Below, piece after piece: positions 1-7,470 of a stretch of DNA of 16,808 nt. Origin of the DNA: Mesobacillus boroniphilus. Lineage in GTDB: Bacteria > Bacillota > Bacilli > Bacillales > Cytobacillaceae. Each line of letters opens with the position of its first letter. Positions within the stretch are counted from its first letter, which is position 1. The notes under the pieces were generated by a model. That model saw nothing but the letters and a program-made list of their open reading frames with translations. It made no database searches and was not told the DNA's origin. The translations under genes were made by a program, and so were the position numbers. The stretch lies in contig NZ_QTKX01000008.1 in NCBI RefSeq assembly GCF_018424685.1, positions 1-16,808 on the forward strand. The letters are read 5' to 3'.

Positions 1-85
1 GCAAGCTAATGAAGATCCGCTCGACTTGCATGTATTAGGCACGCCGCCAGCGTTCGTCCTGAGCCAGGATCAAACTCTCCAAGAA
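1..85 (-). rRNA. 16S rRNA, 5' end only (runs off the window)
   Basis: Read on the minus strand, this holds the conserved bacterial 16S start: AGAGTTTGATCCTGGCTCAG (E. coli position 8 onward) maps to 78 and below, followed by the GACGAACGCTGGCGGCGTGC stretch. The mature 5' end is placed near 85 by counting back 7 bases from that conserved block. Only about 85 nt of the gene are inside the window. It is the first gene of an rRNA operon transcribed leftward, corresponding by position to rrnA of B. subtilis. Confidence 0.97.
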
Positions 86-222
86 AGAGTTATGAGTTAG
101 CTCATAAAGTTAAAACGTTGGCTCATGTTCTTCTATAATAGAAGCCATGATAATTTATTGTTTGTTGACGCTTGTTTGTTTAGTTTTCAAAGAGCAATTT
201 TTTCGCGTCACCCGTAGGCGAC
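86..222 (-). other. rRNA operon leader with boxA-like antitermination element
   Basis: This is the transcribed leader between the inferred P2 start (about 222) and 16S. On the minus strand, 196-182 reads TGCTCTTTGAAAACT, the boxA-type sequence found ahead of Bacillus rRNA genes and thought to recruit Nus antitermination factors. The first 16 nt of the P2 transcript (222-207) can fold into a 6-bp hairpin closed by a UACG tetraloop. The leader also holds a short palindrome at about 130-145. The roles of these hairpins are inferred, not shown. Confidence 0.75.
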
Positions 223-228
223 TTAAAT

Positions 229-257
229 AATATATCATGCTGTTATTGTTTCGTCAA
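229..257 (-). promoter_or_regulatory. rRNA promoter P2 (proximal, sigma-A)
   Basis: On the minus strand the -35 is TTGACG (257-252) and the -10 is TATATT (234-229), with a 17-base spacer. The TGA just before the -10 makes it an extended -10. Transcription would start near 222 with a G, as is usual for growth-rate-controlled Bacillus rRNA promoters. It lies about 140 bases upstream of 16S. Confidence 0.85.
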
Positions 258-304
258 CACTTTTTTAAAAAGTTGTTAACCGCTGTTCAACAGCAACGTT
301 TAAT

Positions 305-333
305 ATAATAACAACTTCCGCTTGCTTGGTCAA
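305..333 (-). promoter_or_regulatory. rRNA promoter P1 (distal, sigma-A)
   Basis: On the minus strand the -35 is TTGACC (333-328) and the -10 is TATTAT (310-305), with a 17-base spacer and a TGT extended -10. It sits 76 bases upstream of P2, giving the tandem arrangement typical of Bacillus rrn operons. The bofA terminator ends only about 10 bases further upstream, so the rRNA operon is insulated from bofA transcription. Confidence 0.83.
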
Positions 334-342
334 TAGCTTTTT

Positions 343-375
343 ACAAAAATATAAAACGCCGCTTCAAAAGCGGCG
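343..375 (-). terminator. intrinsic terminator after bofA
   Basis: On the minus strand a perfect 8-bp stem, CGCCGCTT (375-368) with AAGCGGCG (364-357) and a 3-base loop, is followed by a T-rich run broken by A (356-343). It begins 8 bases past the bofA stop codon and ends transcription ahead of the rRNA promoters. Confidence 0.88.
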
Positions 376-383
376 CTCCTTCT

Positions 384-647
384 TTATATAATCCACGTCT
401 GAATGGCAACCAACGCAAACACGCCTGGTATTCCTAGCAGCCCTGATACTGCTGCGGTTGCAATGTTGATTGGCACATAAATTCCGAAGCTGGTTCCGAA
501 AGCGTTAAGAAAAAATAAAAAGATGGCTCCAATCAAGACCTTCACTGCACTCTGTCCGATGAAACGAAGCGGTTTTGTCGGTGCTCCTATTATAAGCAGC
601 AAAAAGATCAATCCACCAAGGACCGATATGACAACTATAGGATCCAT
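384..647 (-). CDS. bofA: BofA, inhibitor of pro-sigma-K processing
   Basis: An 87-residue membrane protein of the BofA family, the same length as B. subtilis BofA. In B. subtilis, BofA acts in the mother-cell outer forespore membrane with SpoIVFA to hold the protease SpoIVFB inactive, so that pro-sigma-K is processed only after a forespore signal. The sequence shows a hydrophobic segment at about residues 4-21, a second at about 36-50, and the family-typical C-terminal part with VPIN (about 58-61) and SGLLGIPG (about 68-75). The ATG start is preceded by AAGGGGG with 6 bases between. It is the last gene before the rRNA operon and follows yaaL after an 80-base gap holding a candidate promoter and a perfect inverted repeat. 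Confidence 0.95.
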   Translation of the reverse strand: MDPIVVISVLGGLIFLLLIIGAPTKPLRFIGQSAVKVLIGAIFLFFLNAFGTSFGIYVPINIATAAVSGLLGIPGVFALVAIQTWII

Positions 648-670
648 ACTCTTCCCCCTTACTTCAATGT

Positions 671-692
671 CTTGTACATTTTTATGTACAAG
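671..692. repeat. perfect 9-bp inverted repeat upstream of bofA
   Basis: CTTGTACAT (671-679), a TTTT loop, and ATGTACAAG (684-692) form a perfect inverted repeat. No T-run follows on the minus strand, so it is not a terminator. It overlaps the spacer and -10 of a possible sigma-A promoter (TTGATA at 699-694, 17 bases, TACAAG at 676-671). It could be an operator or an mRNA 5' hairpin; no regulator can be named. Confidence 0.6.
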
Positions 693-710
693 TTATCAAA
701 ATAAGACCTT

Positions 711-740
711 ATTGTATGGAAAAAACATCACTTTGTCTTA
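711..740 (-). promoter_or_regulatory. possible sigma-E promoter for bofA
   Basis: On the minus strand CATACAAT (718-711) matches the sigma-E -10 consensus CATACAnT in full. A partial -35, TAAGACA (740-734), lies 15 bases upstream and overlaps the end of yaaL. Mother-cell expression would suit BofA. The -35 is weak, and the same 8-mer occurs by chance inside dnaX (2330-2323), so this is tentative. Confidence 0.35.
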
Positions 741-949
741 ATGGTGATCTTCCTATGCTTTGCTTCTTTAAAAAGAAAGAAGTACTTGGCTTCGGCAATT
801 TTTGCTTCAGTGATAAACTCTTCTGATGGATCGAAGCTTCGTTCAACCAATAGCTTTTGATTATTCCAGTTCCTCTTCATGCTGTCCAGCTGTTCCAGTA
901 GTTTATGGTCGAATTCTTTTCTAAGCCATTTCTTTTTACGAAATAACAT
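728..949 (-). CDS. yaaL: YaaL, small DUF2508-family protein
   Basis: A 73-residue, highly charged protein resembling YaaL of B. subtilis, found in the same place between recR and bofA. It begins with a basic cluster (RKKKWLRKE, about residues 4-12), is predicted mostly helical, and has no membrane segment or recognised catalytic motif. GGAGGAAAGTC precedes the ATG, a good ribosome binding site. It lies 37 bases after recR with no terminator between, so it is probably cotranscribed with dnaX-yaaK-recR. Function unknown. Confidence 0.88.
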   Translation of the reverse strand: MLFRKKKWLRKEFDHKLLEQLDSMKRNWNNQKLLVERSFDPSEEFITEAKIAEAKYFFLFKEAKHRKITIKTK

Positions 950-986
950 GACTTTCCTCCAGTAGAGTTTCTTCTTTTAAATGGAG

Positions 987-1583
987 TTAAACTTCCCTCC
1001 GGCCTTCTAACGCTTTAGATAGTGTGACTTCGTCCGCGTATTCAAGATCTCCACCGACTGGCAGTCCGTGCGCGATCCTTGTAATCTTAATTCCGGACGG
1101 CTTCAGCAGCCTTGAGATATACATGGCTGTTGCTTCCCCTTCGATATTAGGGTTCGTAGCAAGTATGACTTCCTGGACAGTTTCATCCTGCAGTCTCTTC
1201 AATAAATCTGGTATATTTATATCTTCTGGGCCGATTCCATCCATAGGCGAAATCGCTCCATGAAGTACATGATAGAGACCATTGAATTCCTTCATCTTTT
1301 CCATTGCAATAACGTCCTTAGGATCCTGTACAACACAAACCACACTGCGGTCGCGACGCTGGTCTTCACATATATAGCAAGGGTCCTGGTCGGTTATATG
1401 GCCACAAACAGAGCAGTAAGTCAGGTTGCGTTTTGCGTTGACTAATGCCTTAGCGAAATCCAAAACAGTTTCTTCCTTCATACTTAATACGAAAAAAGCC
1501 AGACGAGCGGCCGTTTTCGGGCCGATACCTGGCAATTTCATAAAGCTGTCAATCAGCTTTGATATTGGTTCAGGATAATGCAT
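987..1583 (-). CDS. recR: RecR, recombination mediator protein
   Basis: A 198-residue RecR of normal length. RecR works with RecF and RecO in loading RecA at single-strand gaps. Domains run in the usual order: a helix-hairpin-helix (about residues 10-30, LPGIGPKTA), a four-cysteine zinc finger (C57, C60, C69, C72), a TOPRIM domain (about 80-175, including NPNIEGEAT at about 144-152) and the C-terminal [12 protein letters not shown] segment (about 173-184). It starts 15 bases after yaaK, so the two are almost certainly cotranscribed; the dnaX-yaaK-recR arrangement is widespread in bacteria. Confidence 0.98.
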   Translation of the reverse strand: MHYPEPISKLIDSFMKLPGIGPKTAARLAFFVLSMKEETVLDFAKALVNAKRNLTYCSVCGHITDQDPCYICEDQRRDRSVVCVVQDPKDVIAMEKMKEFNGLYHVLHGAISPMDGIGPEDINIPDLLKRLQDETVQEVILATNPNIEGEATAMYISRLLKPSGIKITRIAHGLPVGGDLEYADEVTLSKALEGRREV

Positions 1584-1598
1584 TCTGTTATATTCCTC

Positions 1599-1925
1599 CT
1601 AGAACATTCCCCCAGGAAGGTTCATGCCCTTTGTAAATTGGCCCATTGTCTTATTTGTCAACTCTTCGGCTTTTTTCAACGCATCATTCGTTGCTGCAAG
1701 AACAAGGTCCTGAAGCATTTCAACATCATCAGGATCGACAACTTCCTGCTTGATTTGCACATCGACGATTTCTTTATGGCCTGTAACGATAACAGTTACC
1801 ATGCCGCCGCCAGCTGAACCTTCAATTTTTTCTTCTCCTAATTGGACTTGAGCTTCTTCCATTTTCTTTTGCATTTTCTGCATTTGCTTCATCATATTTT
1901 GCATATTACCCATTCCACGATTCAT
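1599..1925 (-). CDS. yaaK: YbaB/EbfC family nucleoid-associated protein
   Basis: A 108-residue YbaB/EbfC-family DNA-binding protein. Members form dimers that bind DNA and nearly always lie between dnaX and recR. The N terminus is methionine-rich and helical (residues 1-30, [19 protein letters not shown]), followed by the [18 protein letters not shown] strand region and a helical C-terminal part with [22 protein letters not shown] lies upstream of the ATG. The gap to the dnaX stop is 18 bases. Its exact role in Bacillus is not settled. Confidence 0.95.
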   Translation of the reverse strand: MNRGMGNMQNMMKQMQKMQKKMEEAQVQLGEEKIEGSAGGGMVTVIVTGHKEIVDVQIKQEVVDPDDVEMLQDLVLAATNDALKKAEELTNKTMGQFTKGMNLPGGMF

Positions 1926-1943
1926 GTTAACGTACCTCCAAAT

Positions 1944-3626
1944 TTAATCTTGTATTTGTATTAATTCATCGCCAAATAATTTCTTAGCTTCGGCAATCAG
2001 CGGGTCTTCACTTGCAGTAGCTTGCCCTTCCGATGCTCCGTCGCCTCTCTGGCTGATAAAGTTTTCCCTTATTTTAAGCCACTGGTCTTCCGGCACACCA
2101 ACTACCTGCATCCTTTTACCGGTATAATCATTCATCGCACCGCTGACGATTTCAGTGAATCTGGTGTTTTCCATTGCCATCTGACAGTGAATCTCATATT
2201 TGAATTTTATCACTACTGCCTCATCTGATGCAGCAACTGGCTCTGCTTCATTCAATAATGCAGCCTGAGAACGCATTTGGTTCGCGGCAAGCATTTCGAG
2301 CAGGTCTCCCCAACGTCCCTTAATTGTATGGAGATTTGTCTTGGTAGCACTTTTCAGTACCTCGTTTATCTTTCCGGTCGGAGCCTGGAAGCCTTTACGG
2401 TTTGGGCGAGGCGCTTTTTTAGCAGCAGCAGGTTCGCTTGCCGCCATGCCAGGATTTTGCTGGAACTGTGCCAGTTTTTCCTCGAGCTGTTCGATCCTTC
2501 TTAATAATGGTTCAACCTGAACATTACTGGACGGATTTTGATTTTCCAGCTGACATAGCTTGACGATTGCTACCTCAAGGAAGATACGGGGATGGTTTGT
2601 CCAACGCATCTCTTGCTGTGCTTTATTCAAGACTTCGATCAATTCATAGATCTGAGCTGGCTCGACCTGGTTGGCAAGCTCCTGGAAATCATCGTCCAGC
2701 ATTACTCGCTCCATTGATTCCTCCAATGCCGGTGCTGCCTTGTGCAGGAGCATATCGCGGTAGAAGAAAATCAGGTCCTCTATGAACCTTGCAGGATCCT
2801 TCCCTTGTAAAAGCAGTTCTTCCAAAGCTTCCAGCCCAGCTGCCGCATTCCGTTCATGAATCGCTCTGGCTAGCTGGTTCAGGAAATTCTGTGATACGGT
2901 ACCTGTTACCGTGAGTGCATCTTCAATCGTAACTCGATCCTGGCTGAATGAAATCGCCTGATCAAGGAGACTTAAGGCATCACGCATACCGCCTTCTGCA
3001 GCCCTGGAAATGATTTGCAGGGCTTTATCATCGCAATCCACTCCAGATTCCCCAACAATTTGCTTCATCCTGCCAACGATTGCCTGAGCTGTGATCCTCT
3101 TAAAATCAAATCGCTGGCATCGTGAAATGATAGTGAGTGGAATCTTATGGGGCTCAGTCGTAGCGAGGATAAAGATAACATGCTTCGGAGGCTCTTCAAG
3201 GGTTTTCAGCAATGCGTTGAACGCTCCGATGGAAAGCATATGCACTTCGTCAATGATATATACTTTATACTTCACGACGTTCGGCGCATATTTAACCTTA
3301 TCACGGATATCCCGGATTTCTTCGACACCGTTATTGGAAGCAGCATCGATTTCAATTACATCAGGAATCGAACCATCGGTTATCCCACGGCAAGCATCGC
3401 ATTCGTTGCAAGGCTCGGCCGTTGGAGCTTTTTCGCAGTTAACCGCTTTTGCCAAAATTTTCGCAGCACTCGTTTTCCCAGTCCCCCTGGGACCGGAAAA
3501 AAGATAGGCATGTGATATTTTTTGTTGAAGCAGAGCGTTTTGCAGTGTCGTTGTGACATGTTCCTGCCCGACCACATCAATGAACTGCTGTGGACGCCAG
3601 ACACGATATAAAGCTTGGTAGGCCAA
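1944..3626 (-). CDS. dnaX: DNA polymerase III tau subunit (DnaX), TTG start
   Basis: A 560-residue clamp-loader ATPase that loads the beta clamp and couples polymerases at the replication fork. Visible motifs: Walker A GPRGTGKTS (residues 45-53), four zinc-binding cysteines (C64, C73, C76, C79), Walker B with DEVHM (126-130), SRC motif (168-170), domain III to about residue 370, then a linker and C-terminal tau domains. The start chosen is TTG at 3626-3624, reading MAYQALYRVWRP as in other DnaX proteins, with GGGAG 8 bases upstream. The open frame continues to 3986, but that part runs through the dnaX promoter and the SRP RNA gene and cannot be coding. Codons 403-404 lie in a run of six A's; a -1 shift there meets a stop within eight codons. 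Confidence 0.97.
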   Translation of the reverse strand: MAYQALYRVWRPQQFIDVVGQEHVTTTLQNALLQQKISHAYLFSGPRGTGKTSAAKILAKAVNCEKAPTAEPCNECDACRGITDGSIPDVIEIDAASNNGVEEIRDIRDKVKYAPNVVKYKVYIIDEVHMLSIGAFNALLKTLEEPPKHVIFILATTEPHKIPLTIISRCQRFDFKRITAQAIVGRMKQIVGESGVDCDDKALQIISRAAEGGMRDALSLLDQAISFSQDRVTIEDALTVTGTVSQNFLNQLARAIHERNAAAGLEALEELLLQGKDPARFIEDLIFFYRDMLLHKAAPALEESMERVMLDDDFQELANQVEPAQIYELIEVLNKAQQEMRWTNHPRIFLEVAIVKLCQLENQNPSSNVQVEPLLRRIEQLEEKLAQFQQNPGMAASEPAAAKKAPRPNRKGFQAPTGKINEVLKSATKTNLHTIKGRWGDLLEMLAANQMRSQAALLNEAEPVAASDEAVVIKFKYEIHCQMAMENTRFTEIVSGAMNDYTGKRMQVVGVPEDQWLKIRENFISQRGDGASEGQATASEDPLIAEAKKLFGDELIQIQD

Positions 3627-3659
3627 TGACACCGCTCCCTTCGATTTATTATCCTTCCT

Positions 3660-3688
3660 ATTATAACGCAAATAACTTTCAATTTCAC
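3660..3688 (-). promoter_or_regulatory. dnaX operon promoter (sigma-A)
   Basis: On the minus strand a perfect -10 TATAAT (3665-3660) lies 17 bases after a -35 GTGAAA (3688-3683). Transcription would start near 3653, leaving a leader of about 27 bases before the TTG start. It lies just after the SRP RNA terminator. Confidence 0.75.
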
Positions 3689-3723
3689 TTTTACCAAAGG
3701 AAGTTTTTATCCTTTTTAAAGCG

Positions 3724-3755
3724 ACAAAAAACTCATCTCCATAAAAGAGATGAGT
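3724..3755 (-). terminator. SRP RNA terminator
   Basis: On the minus strand a perfect 9-bp stem, ACTCATCTC (3755-3747) with GAGATGAGT (3739-3731) and a 7-base loop, runs straight into TTTTTTG (3730-3724). It separates the SRP RNA gene from the dnaX promoter. Confidence 0.92.
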
Positions 3756-3773
3756 TGAATGTATAATATTTAA

Positions 3774-4046
3774 CTGCCGCGCACCTTCCGTCGACTGAAT
3801 ACCATAAGCGTTACTTAAGCAGTTAGCTCGGCCCAGGCAACCCTGCGGCACATGGGAGCGTCCACTTAATGCTGCTTCCTTCCGGACCTGACATGGTTCA
3901 TGGATTCCCATTGCGCAGGACCCGGGCGTCAACACCACTTGCTTAAGGCAGACCCTACAGTAAATCAGCCTCAGGAAGGGATTCATCCCCGCTAGAGCGG
4001 ATTGCGGGTACAGGGCACCGCTACCTCCCCGACTAGCACGGCAAAA
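3774..4046 (-). ncRNA. scr: SRP RNA, large Bacillus type with Alu domain (scRNA)
   Basis: The RNA of the signal recognition particle, which binds Ffh and targets membrane and secreted proteins. The universal domain IV core GGTCCGGAAGGAAGCAGC is present (minus strand, about 3888-3871), as are the Alu-like 5' segment GGGGAGGTAGCGGTGCC and the closing helix between the two ends (GCCG near 4043, CGGC near 3777). The mature length of about 273 nt fits the 271-nt B. subtilis RNA; ends are estimated from terminal pairing. Promoter-to-terminator distance gives a precursor of about 355 nt, close to the 354-nt precursor reported for B. subtilis, which RNase III trims. Confidence 0.95.
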
Positions 4047-4085
4047 TTGAAACCTTATTTAGGTGTGTCTCAAGGACACATACAT

Positions 4086-4114
4086 AGTATACTAACTCAC
4101 GGACTAAAAAGCAA
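4086..4114 (-). promoter_or_regulatory. SRP RNA promoter
   Basis: On the minus strand the -10 is TATACT (4091-4086), with a weak -35 TTGCTT (4114-4109) and a 17-base spacer just past the tadA stop codon. The start would be near 4079. The precursor then opens with a 6-bp hairpin, TGTGTC (4080-4075) with GACACA (4069-4064). Reading-through from tadA is also possible, as no terminator lies between. Confidence 0.65.
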
Positions 4115-4117
4115 TGC

Positions 4118-4675
<558 letters not shown>

Positions 4676-4740
4676 TTATTTCCAATTGGTTTAATAATCC
4701 CCCGCCGGTAAAAATATAAAGGATAAGGAGAGGATTGTTC

Positions 4741-5280
4741 ATGCCAAAGATTGCTCTATTGATCATCGATATGATCAATGATTTTAATTTTGATGCAGGG
4801 GAAGCCCTCGCAAAAAACACCCAAAAAATCATCGACCCTATTTTAAAGTTAAAGAAATCTTTCAATGAAAAAAACATGCCCGTTATCTATATTAATGACC
4901 ATTATAATCTATGGCAGGCTGATTTTGAAAAAATCATGGATCATTGCTCAAATGAAACGAGTGAGGAAATCATCAAAAAGATTGCTCCTGAAAAAAATCA
5001 GGACTATTTCTTGATCAAACCCAAACACTCCGCTTTTTATGGAACGGCGCTTCATACCCTGCTTCAGCAACTGAAGGTGGATACCTTGGTTCTTTCAGGG
5101 ATTGCAGGGAACATTTGCGTCCTTTTCACCGCGAATGATGCATACATGCGCGAATACAGCCTGATCGTCCCAGAGGACTTCATTGCCTCCAATTATGGCG
5201 AGGATAATAAATACGCACTGACAATGATGAAAAACGTCTTGTCCGCTGAAACAAAGCCATCCAAGGAGCTTGATTTATAA
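4741..5280 (+). CDS. yaaI: isochorismatase-family cysteine hydrolase (YaaI-like)
   Basis: A 179-residue cytoplasmic hydrolase of the isochorismatase/nicotinamidase superfamily. The catalytic triad is visible: D10 in LLIIDMINDF, a lysine at 93 (or 95) in LIKPKHSAFYGT, and nucleophile C126 in SGIAGNICV, with the cis-peptide region just before it. The substrate cannot be read from the sequence; there are no siderophore or NAD-salvage genes nearby, and B. subtilis YaaI is likewise uncharacterised. ATG at 4741 is chosen with AAGGAGAGG (4725-4733) upstream; an in-frame TTG at 4735 is closer to the site and possible. It lies 62 bases before yaaH. Confidence 0.9.
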   Translation: MPKIALLIIDMINDFNFDAGEALAKNTQKIIDPILKLKKSFNEKNMPVIYINDHYNLWQADFEKIMDHCSNETSEEIIKKIAPEKNQDYFLIKPKHSAFYGTALHTLLQQLKVDTLVLSGIAGNICVLFTANDAYMREYSLIVPEDFIASNYGEDNKYALTMMKNVLSAETKPSKELDL

Positions 5281-5308
5281 CATACTGCATTTTCTTCCTT
5301 CATACAAT
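5280..5308 (+). promoter_or_regulatory. sigma-E-like promoter of yaaH
   Basis: A perfect sigma-E -10, CATACAAT (5301-5308), lies 14 bases after ACATACT (5280-5286), which matches 5 of 7 positions of the kmATATT -35. The -35 overlaps the yaaI stop codon. In B. subtilis yaaH is transcribed by sigma-E polymerase in the mother cell, so a promoter here is expected. Confidence 0.65.
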
Positions 5309-5342
5309 GGTTGTAGCGCTAAAATGCCAGGGAGGGAAGAAA

Positions 5343-6626
5343 ATGCAAATTCATGTGGTACAGCCAGGACAGACATTGTCACAGATTGCCCAAATATACG
5401 GGTCGTCTGTTGCGGATATAACCGAAGCGAATGAGCTGCCTAACCCTAATAATCTAGTGGTCGGCCAGGCGATGGTCATCCCGATTGTGGGCAGTTTTTA
5501 TTTTGTCCAGCCAGGCGACAGCCTATGGGCAATCTCGAGAAGGTTTGGGACCACTCCACAGGAACTCGCGAGAATCAACGGAATTTCAGTAAACCAGCCA
5601 TTGTCAGTCGGTTTCCGCCTCTATATTCCGCCACGGCCGAAAACAAACGCGGAATTCAATGCTTATGTTGAGCCACGCGGGAACACAGTGGCGCCTGCAC
5701 TGGAAACAGCTGCACGGGAAGCTGCCCCTTATTTAACATACCTCGCCCCGTTCAGCTTCCAGGCCTTGCGTGACGGGTCGCTAAAGGAACCACTGTTGAA
5801 CAATTTCCCGGCCATTGCCGAGGCAAACAATAATATTTTGATGATGGTAATTACCAATCAGGAGAATGACCAATTCAGCGATGAGCTTGGACGTATCATC
5901 TTGAATGACATGGCTGTCCAAGACAAATTCCTGAACAATATTGTTACTACTGCAAAAAAATACGGATTCCGCGATATCCATTTTGATTTTGAATTCCTGC
6001 GTCCAGAAGACCGTGAAGCCTATAATCGCTTCTTAAGGAAAGCAAGGGATCGTTTCAAACAGGAAGGCTGGTTCATTTCCACCGCTCTCGCCCCAAAAAC
6101 GAGTGCAGCACAGGTGGGTCCCTGGTATACAGCACATGACTACAAAGCTCATGGGGAAATTGTCGATTTTGTCGTCATCATGACTTATGAATGGGGATAT
6201 AGCGGCGGACCTGCTCAAGCAGTCTCGCCCATCGGTCCTGTCCGTGAGGTATTAGAGTATGCGATCAGCGAAATGCCATCACAAAAAGTCATGATGGGCC
6301 AGAACCTTTATGGCTATGATTGGACTCTCCCATTTGTCCAGGGGACGATTGCTAAGGCCGTTAGTCCGCAACAGGCCATCCAAATAGCAGCCGACAATAA
6401 TGTAGCGATCCAGTACAATACCAAATCACAGGCACCGACCTTCCGATATACAGCAGCAGACGGAAAGCAGCATGAAGTTTGGTTTGAGGACGCCCGTTCC
6501 ATCCAGGCAAAATTCGACTTGATAAAGGAATTGAACCTGAGAGGAATGAGCTACTGGAAGCTCGGGCTTTCCTTCCCGCAAAACTGGCTGCTCATTCAGG
6601 AAAATTTCAATGTAGTCAAAAGATAA
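5343..6626 (+). CDS. yaaH: spore cortex-lytic glycosidase, LysM-LysM-GH18 (YaaH/SleL)
   Basis: A 427-residue protein, the same length as B. subtilis YaaH. Two LysM peptidoglycan-binding modules (about residues 2-48 and 52-96) precede a glycoside hydrolase 18 domain (about 105-427). The GH18 signature GFRDIHFDFEFL carries catalytic acid E217, with D211 and D215, and MTYEWG (280-285) is the usual second active-site strand. Relatives (SleL in B. cereus/B. anthracis) are N-acetylglucosaminidases acting on cortex fragments during germination. There is no signal peptide, as expected for a mother-cell-made spore-coat or cortex protein that binds by LysM. The start is ATG at 5343 behind GGGAGGG; an in-frame ATG at 5307 lacks a ribosome binding site and overlaps the promoter. 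Confidence 0.95.
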   Translation: MQIHVVQPGQTLSQIAQIYGSSVADITEANELPNPNNLVVGQAMVIPIVGSFYFVQPGDSLWAISRRFGTTPQELARINGISVNQPLSVGFRLYIPPRPKTNAEFNAYVEPRGNTVAPALETAAREAAPYLTYLAPFSFQALRDGSLKEPLLNNFPAIAEANNNILMMVITNQENDQFSDELGRIILNDMAVQDKFLNNIVTTAKKYGFRDIHFDFEFLRPEDREAYNRFLRKARDRFKQEGWFISTALAPKTSAAQVGPWYTAHDYKAHGEIVDFVVIMTYEWGYSGGPAQAVSPIGPVREVLEYAISEMPSQKVMMGQNLYGYDWTLPFVQGTIAKAVSPQQAIQIAADNNVAIQYNTKSQAPTFRYTAADGKQHEVWFEDARSIQAKFDLIKELNLRGMSYWKLGLSFPQNWLLIQENFNVVKR

Positions 6627-6667
6627 AATTTTCTGTTAAAATAATTTTACAAATTCCGATAATAAAT

Positions 6668-6703
6668 GACAGGCGCAGTATTTATGCGGCTGTCTTCTTT
6701 TTT
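6668..6703 (+). terminator. intrinsic terminator after yaaH
   Basis: GACAGGCGCA (6668-6677) pairs with TGCGGCTGTC (6685-6694) with one central mismatch and a 7-base loop, followed by TTCTTTTTT (6695-6703). It separates yaaH from the dgk-dck unit. Confidence 0.85.
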
Positions 6704-6828
6704 GCTAAAATTGCCTCTTAATATTCCATACCCATACCATGCCGTGGTGTGATAAAATGGACTTTGCGTAATTTAAACTGACAGAAATGTAAAAAAGAGA
6801 TAGATACAACAGAGAGGGAGGACATGTT

Positions 6829-7470
6829 GTGGAAGGAACACCTTTTATAACGGTTGAAGGACCAATCGGGATCGGTAAAACGTCACTGGCTCGCGCCATT
6901 TCCGAACGGTTTCAATTTGCACTTTTAAAGGAAATTGTCGATGAAAATCCATTTTTGGGGAAGTTCTACGATAATATAGAAGAATGGAGTTTCCAGACAG
7001 AAATGTTTTTCCTCTGCAATCGATATAAGCAGCTTGGAGATATTAATGAACATTACCTCAGTAAAGACAAGCCTGTCGTAGCTGATTATCATATCATGAA
7101 AAACCTCATTTTCGCACAGCGCACGTTAAATGATCAGGAGTATAAAAAATACCTAGATATTTATCAAATCCTGACAAAAGATATGCCTAAGCCCAATGTC
7201 ATTATTTACTTGAATGCAAGTCTCGATACATTGCTGAAGCGTATCAAGATGCGTGGCCGCGAAGTCGAAAAAAATATCAGTCCTTTATATTTAGAGCAAT
7301 TATCTCTTGATTATGAACAAGCAATGCTTCAATTTGAGCAAGACCATCCTGAAATCCCAGTTCTCCGTTTCAACGGCGATGACCTGGATTTCGTCAAAAA
7401 TGAAGAAGACCTCCAGCTAATCATCGACCAGCTAACCGCATCATTTAAAAAAAGGAGCGTACAACCATGA
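6829..7470 (+). CDS. dgk: deoxyguanosine kinase, GTG start
   Basis: A 213-residue deoxynucleoside kinase that phosphorylates deoxyguanosine (purine deoxynucleosides) for salvage into dGTP. Motifs: P-loop GPIGIGKTS (residues 11-19), the acidic base-side segment EIVDENPF (35-42), ADYHIMKN (85-92) where relatives have the DRS-type catalytic region, and the LID segment RIKMRGREVE (138-147). The start is GTG at 6829, 7 bases after GGGAGG; the nearby ATG at 6824 is out of frame. The gene overlaps dck by 4 bases, so the two are translationally coupled. Its assignment against dck rests on order and on similarity to B. subtilis YaaG; no confident promoter was found in the 125-base upstream gap. Confidence 0.93.
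   Translation: MEGTPFITVEGPIGIGKTSLARAISERFQFALLKEIVDENPFLGKFYDNIEEWSFQTEMFFLCNRYKQLGDINEHYLSKDKPVVADYHIMKNLIFAQRTLNDQEYKKYLDIYQILTKDMPKPNVIIYLNASLDTLLKRIKMRGREVEKNISPLYLEQLSLDYEQAMLQFEQDHPEIPVLRFNGDDLDFVKNEEDLQLIIDQLTASFKKRSVQP

Noticed and set aside
3627..3986. N-terminal extension of the dnaX open frame by 120 residues
   Set aside because: It runs through the dnaX promoter, the SRP RNA terminator and much of the SRP RNA gene. DnaX homologues start at the MAYQALYRVWRP segment, which has a proper ribosome binding site.
4689..4715. Forespore (sigma-F/G) or sigma-B promoter for yaaI
   Set aside because: GGTAAAAAT resembles a sigma-F -10 and GTTTA a -35, but the spacing (13) is too short for sigma-F, and for sigma-B the -10 is poor and the spacer (11) short.
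5307..5342. Longer yaaH starting at ATG 5307
   Set aside because: It has no ribosome binding site and overlaps the sigma-E -10; ATG 5343 sits behind GGGAGGG and gives the usual 427 residues.
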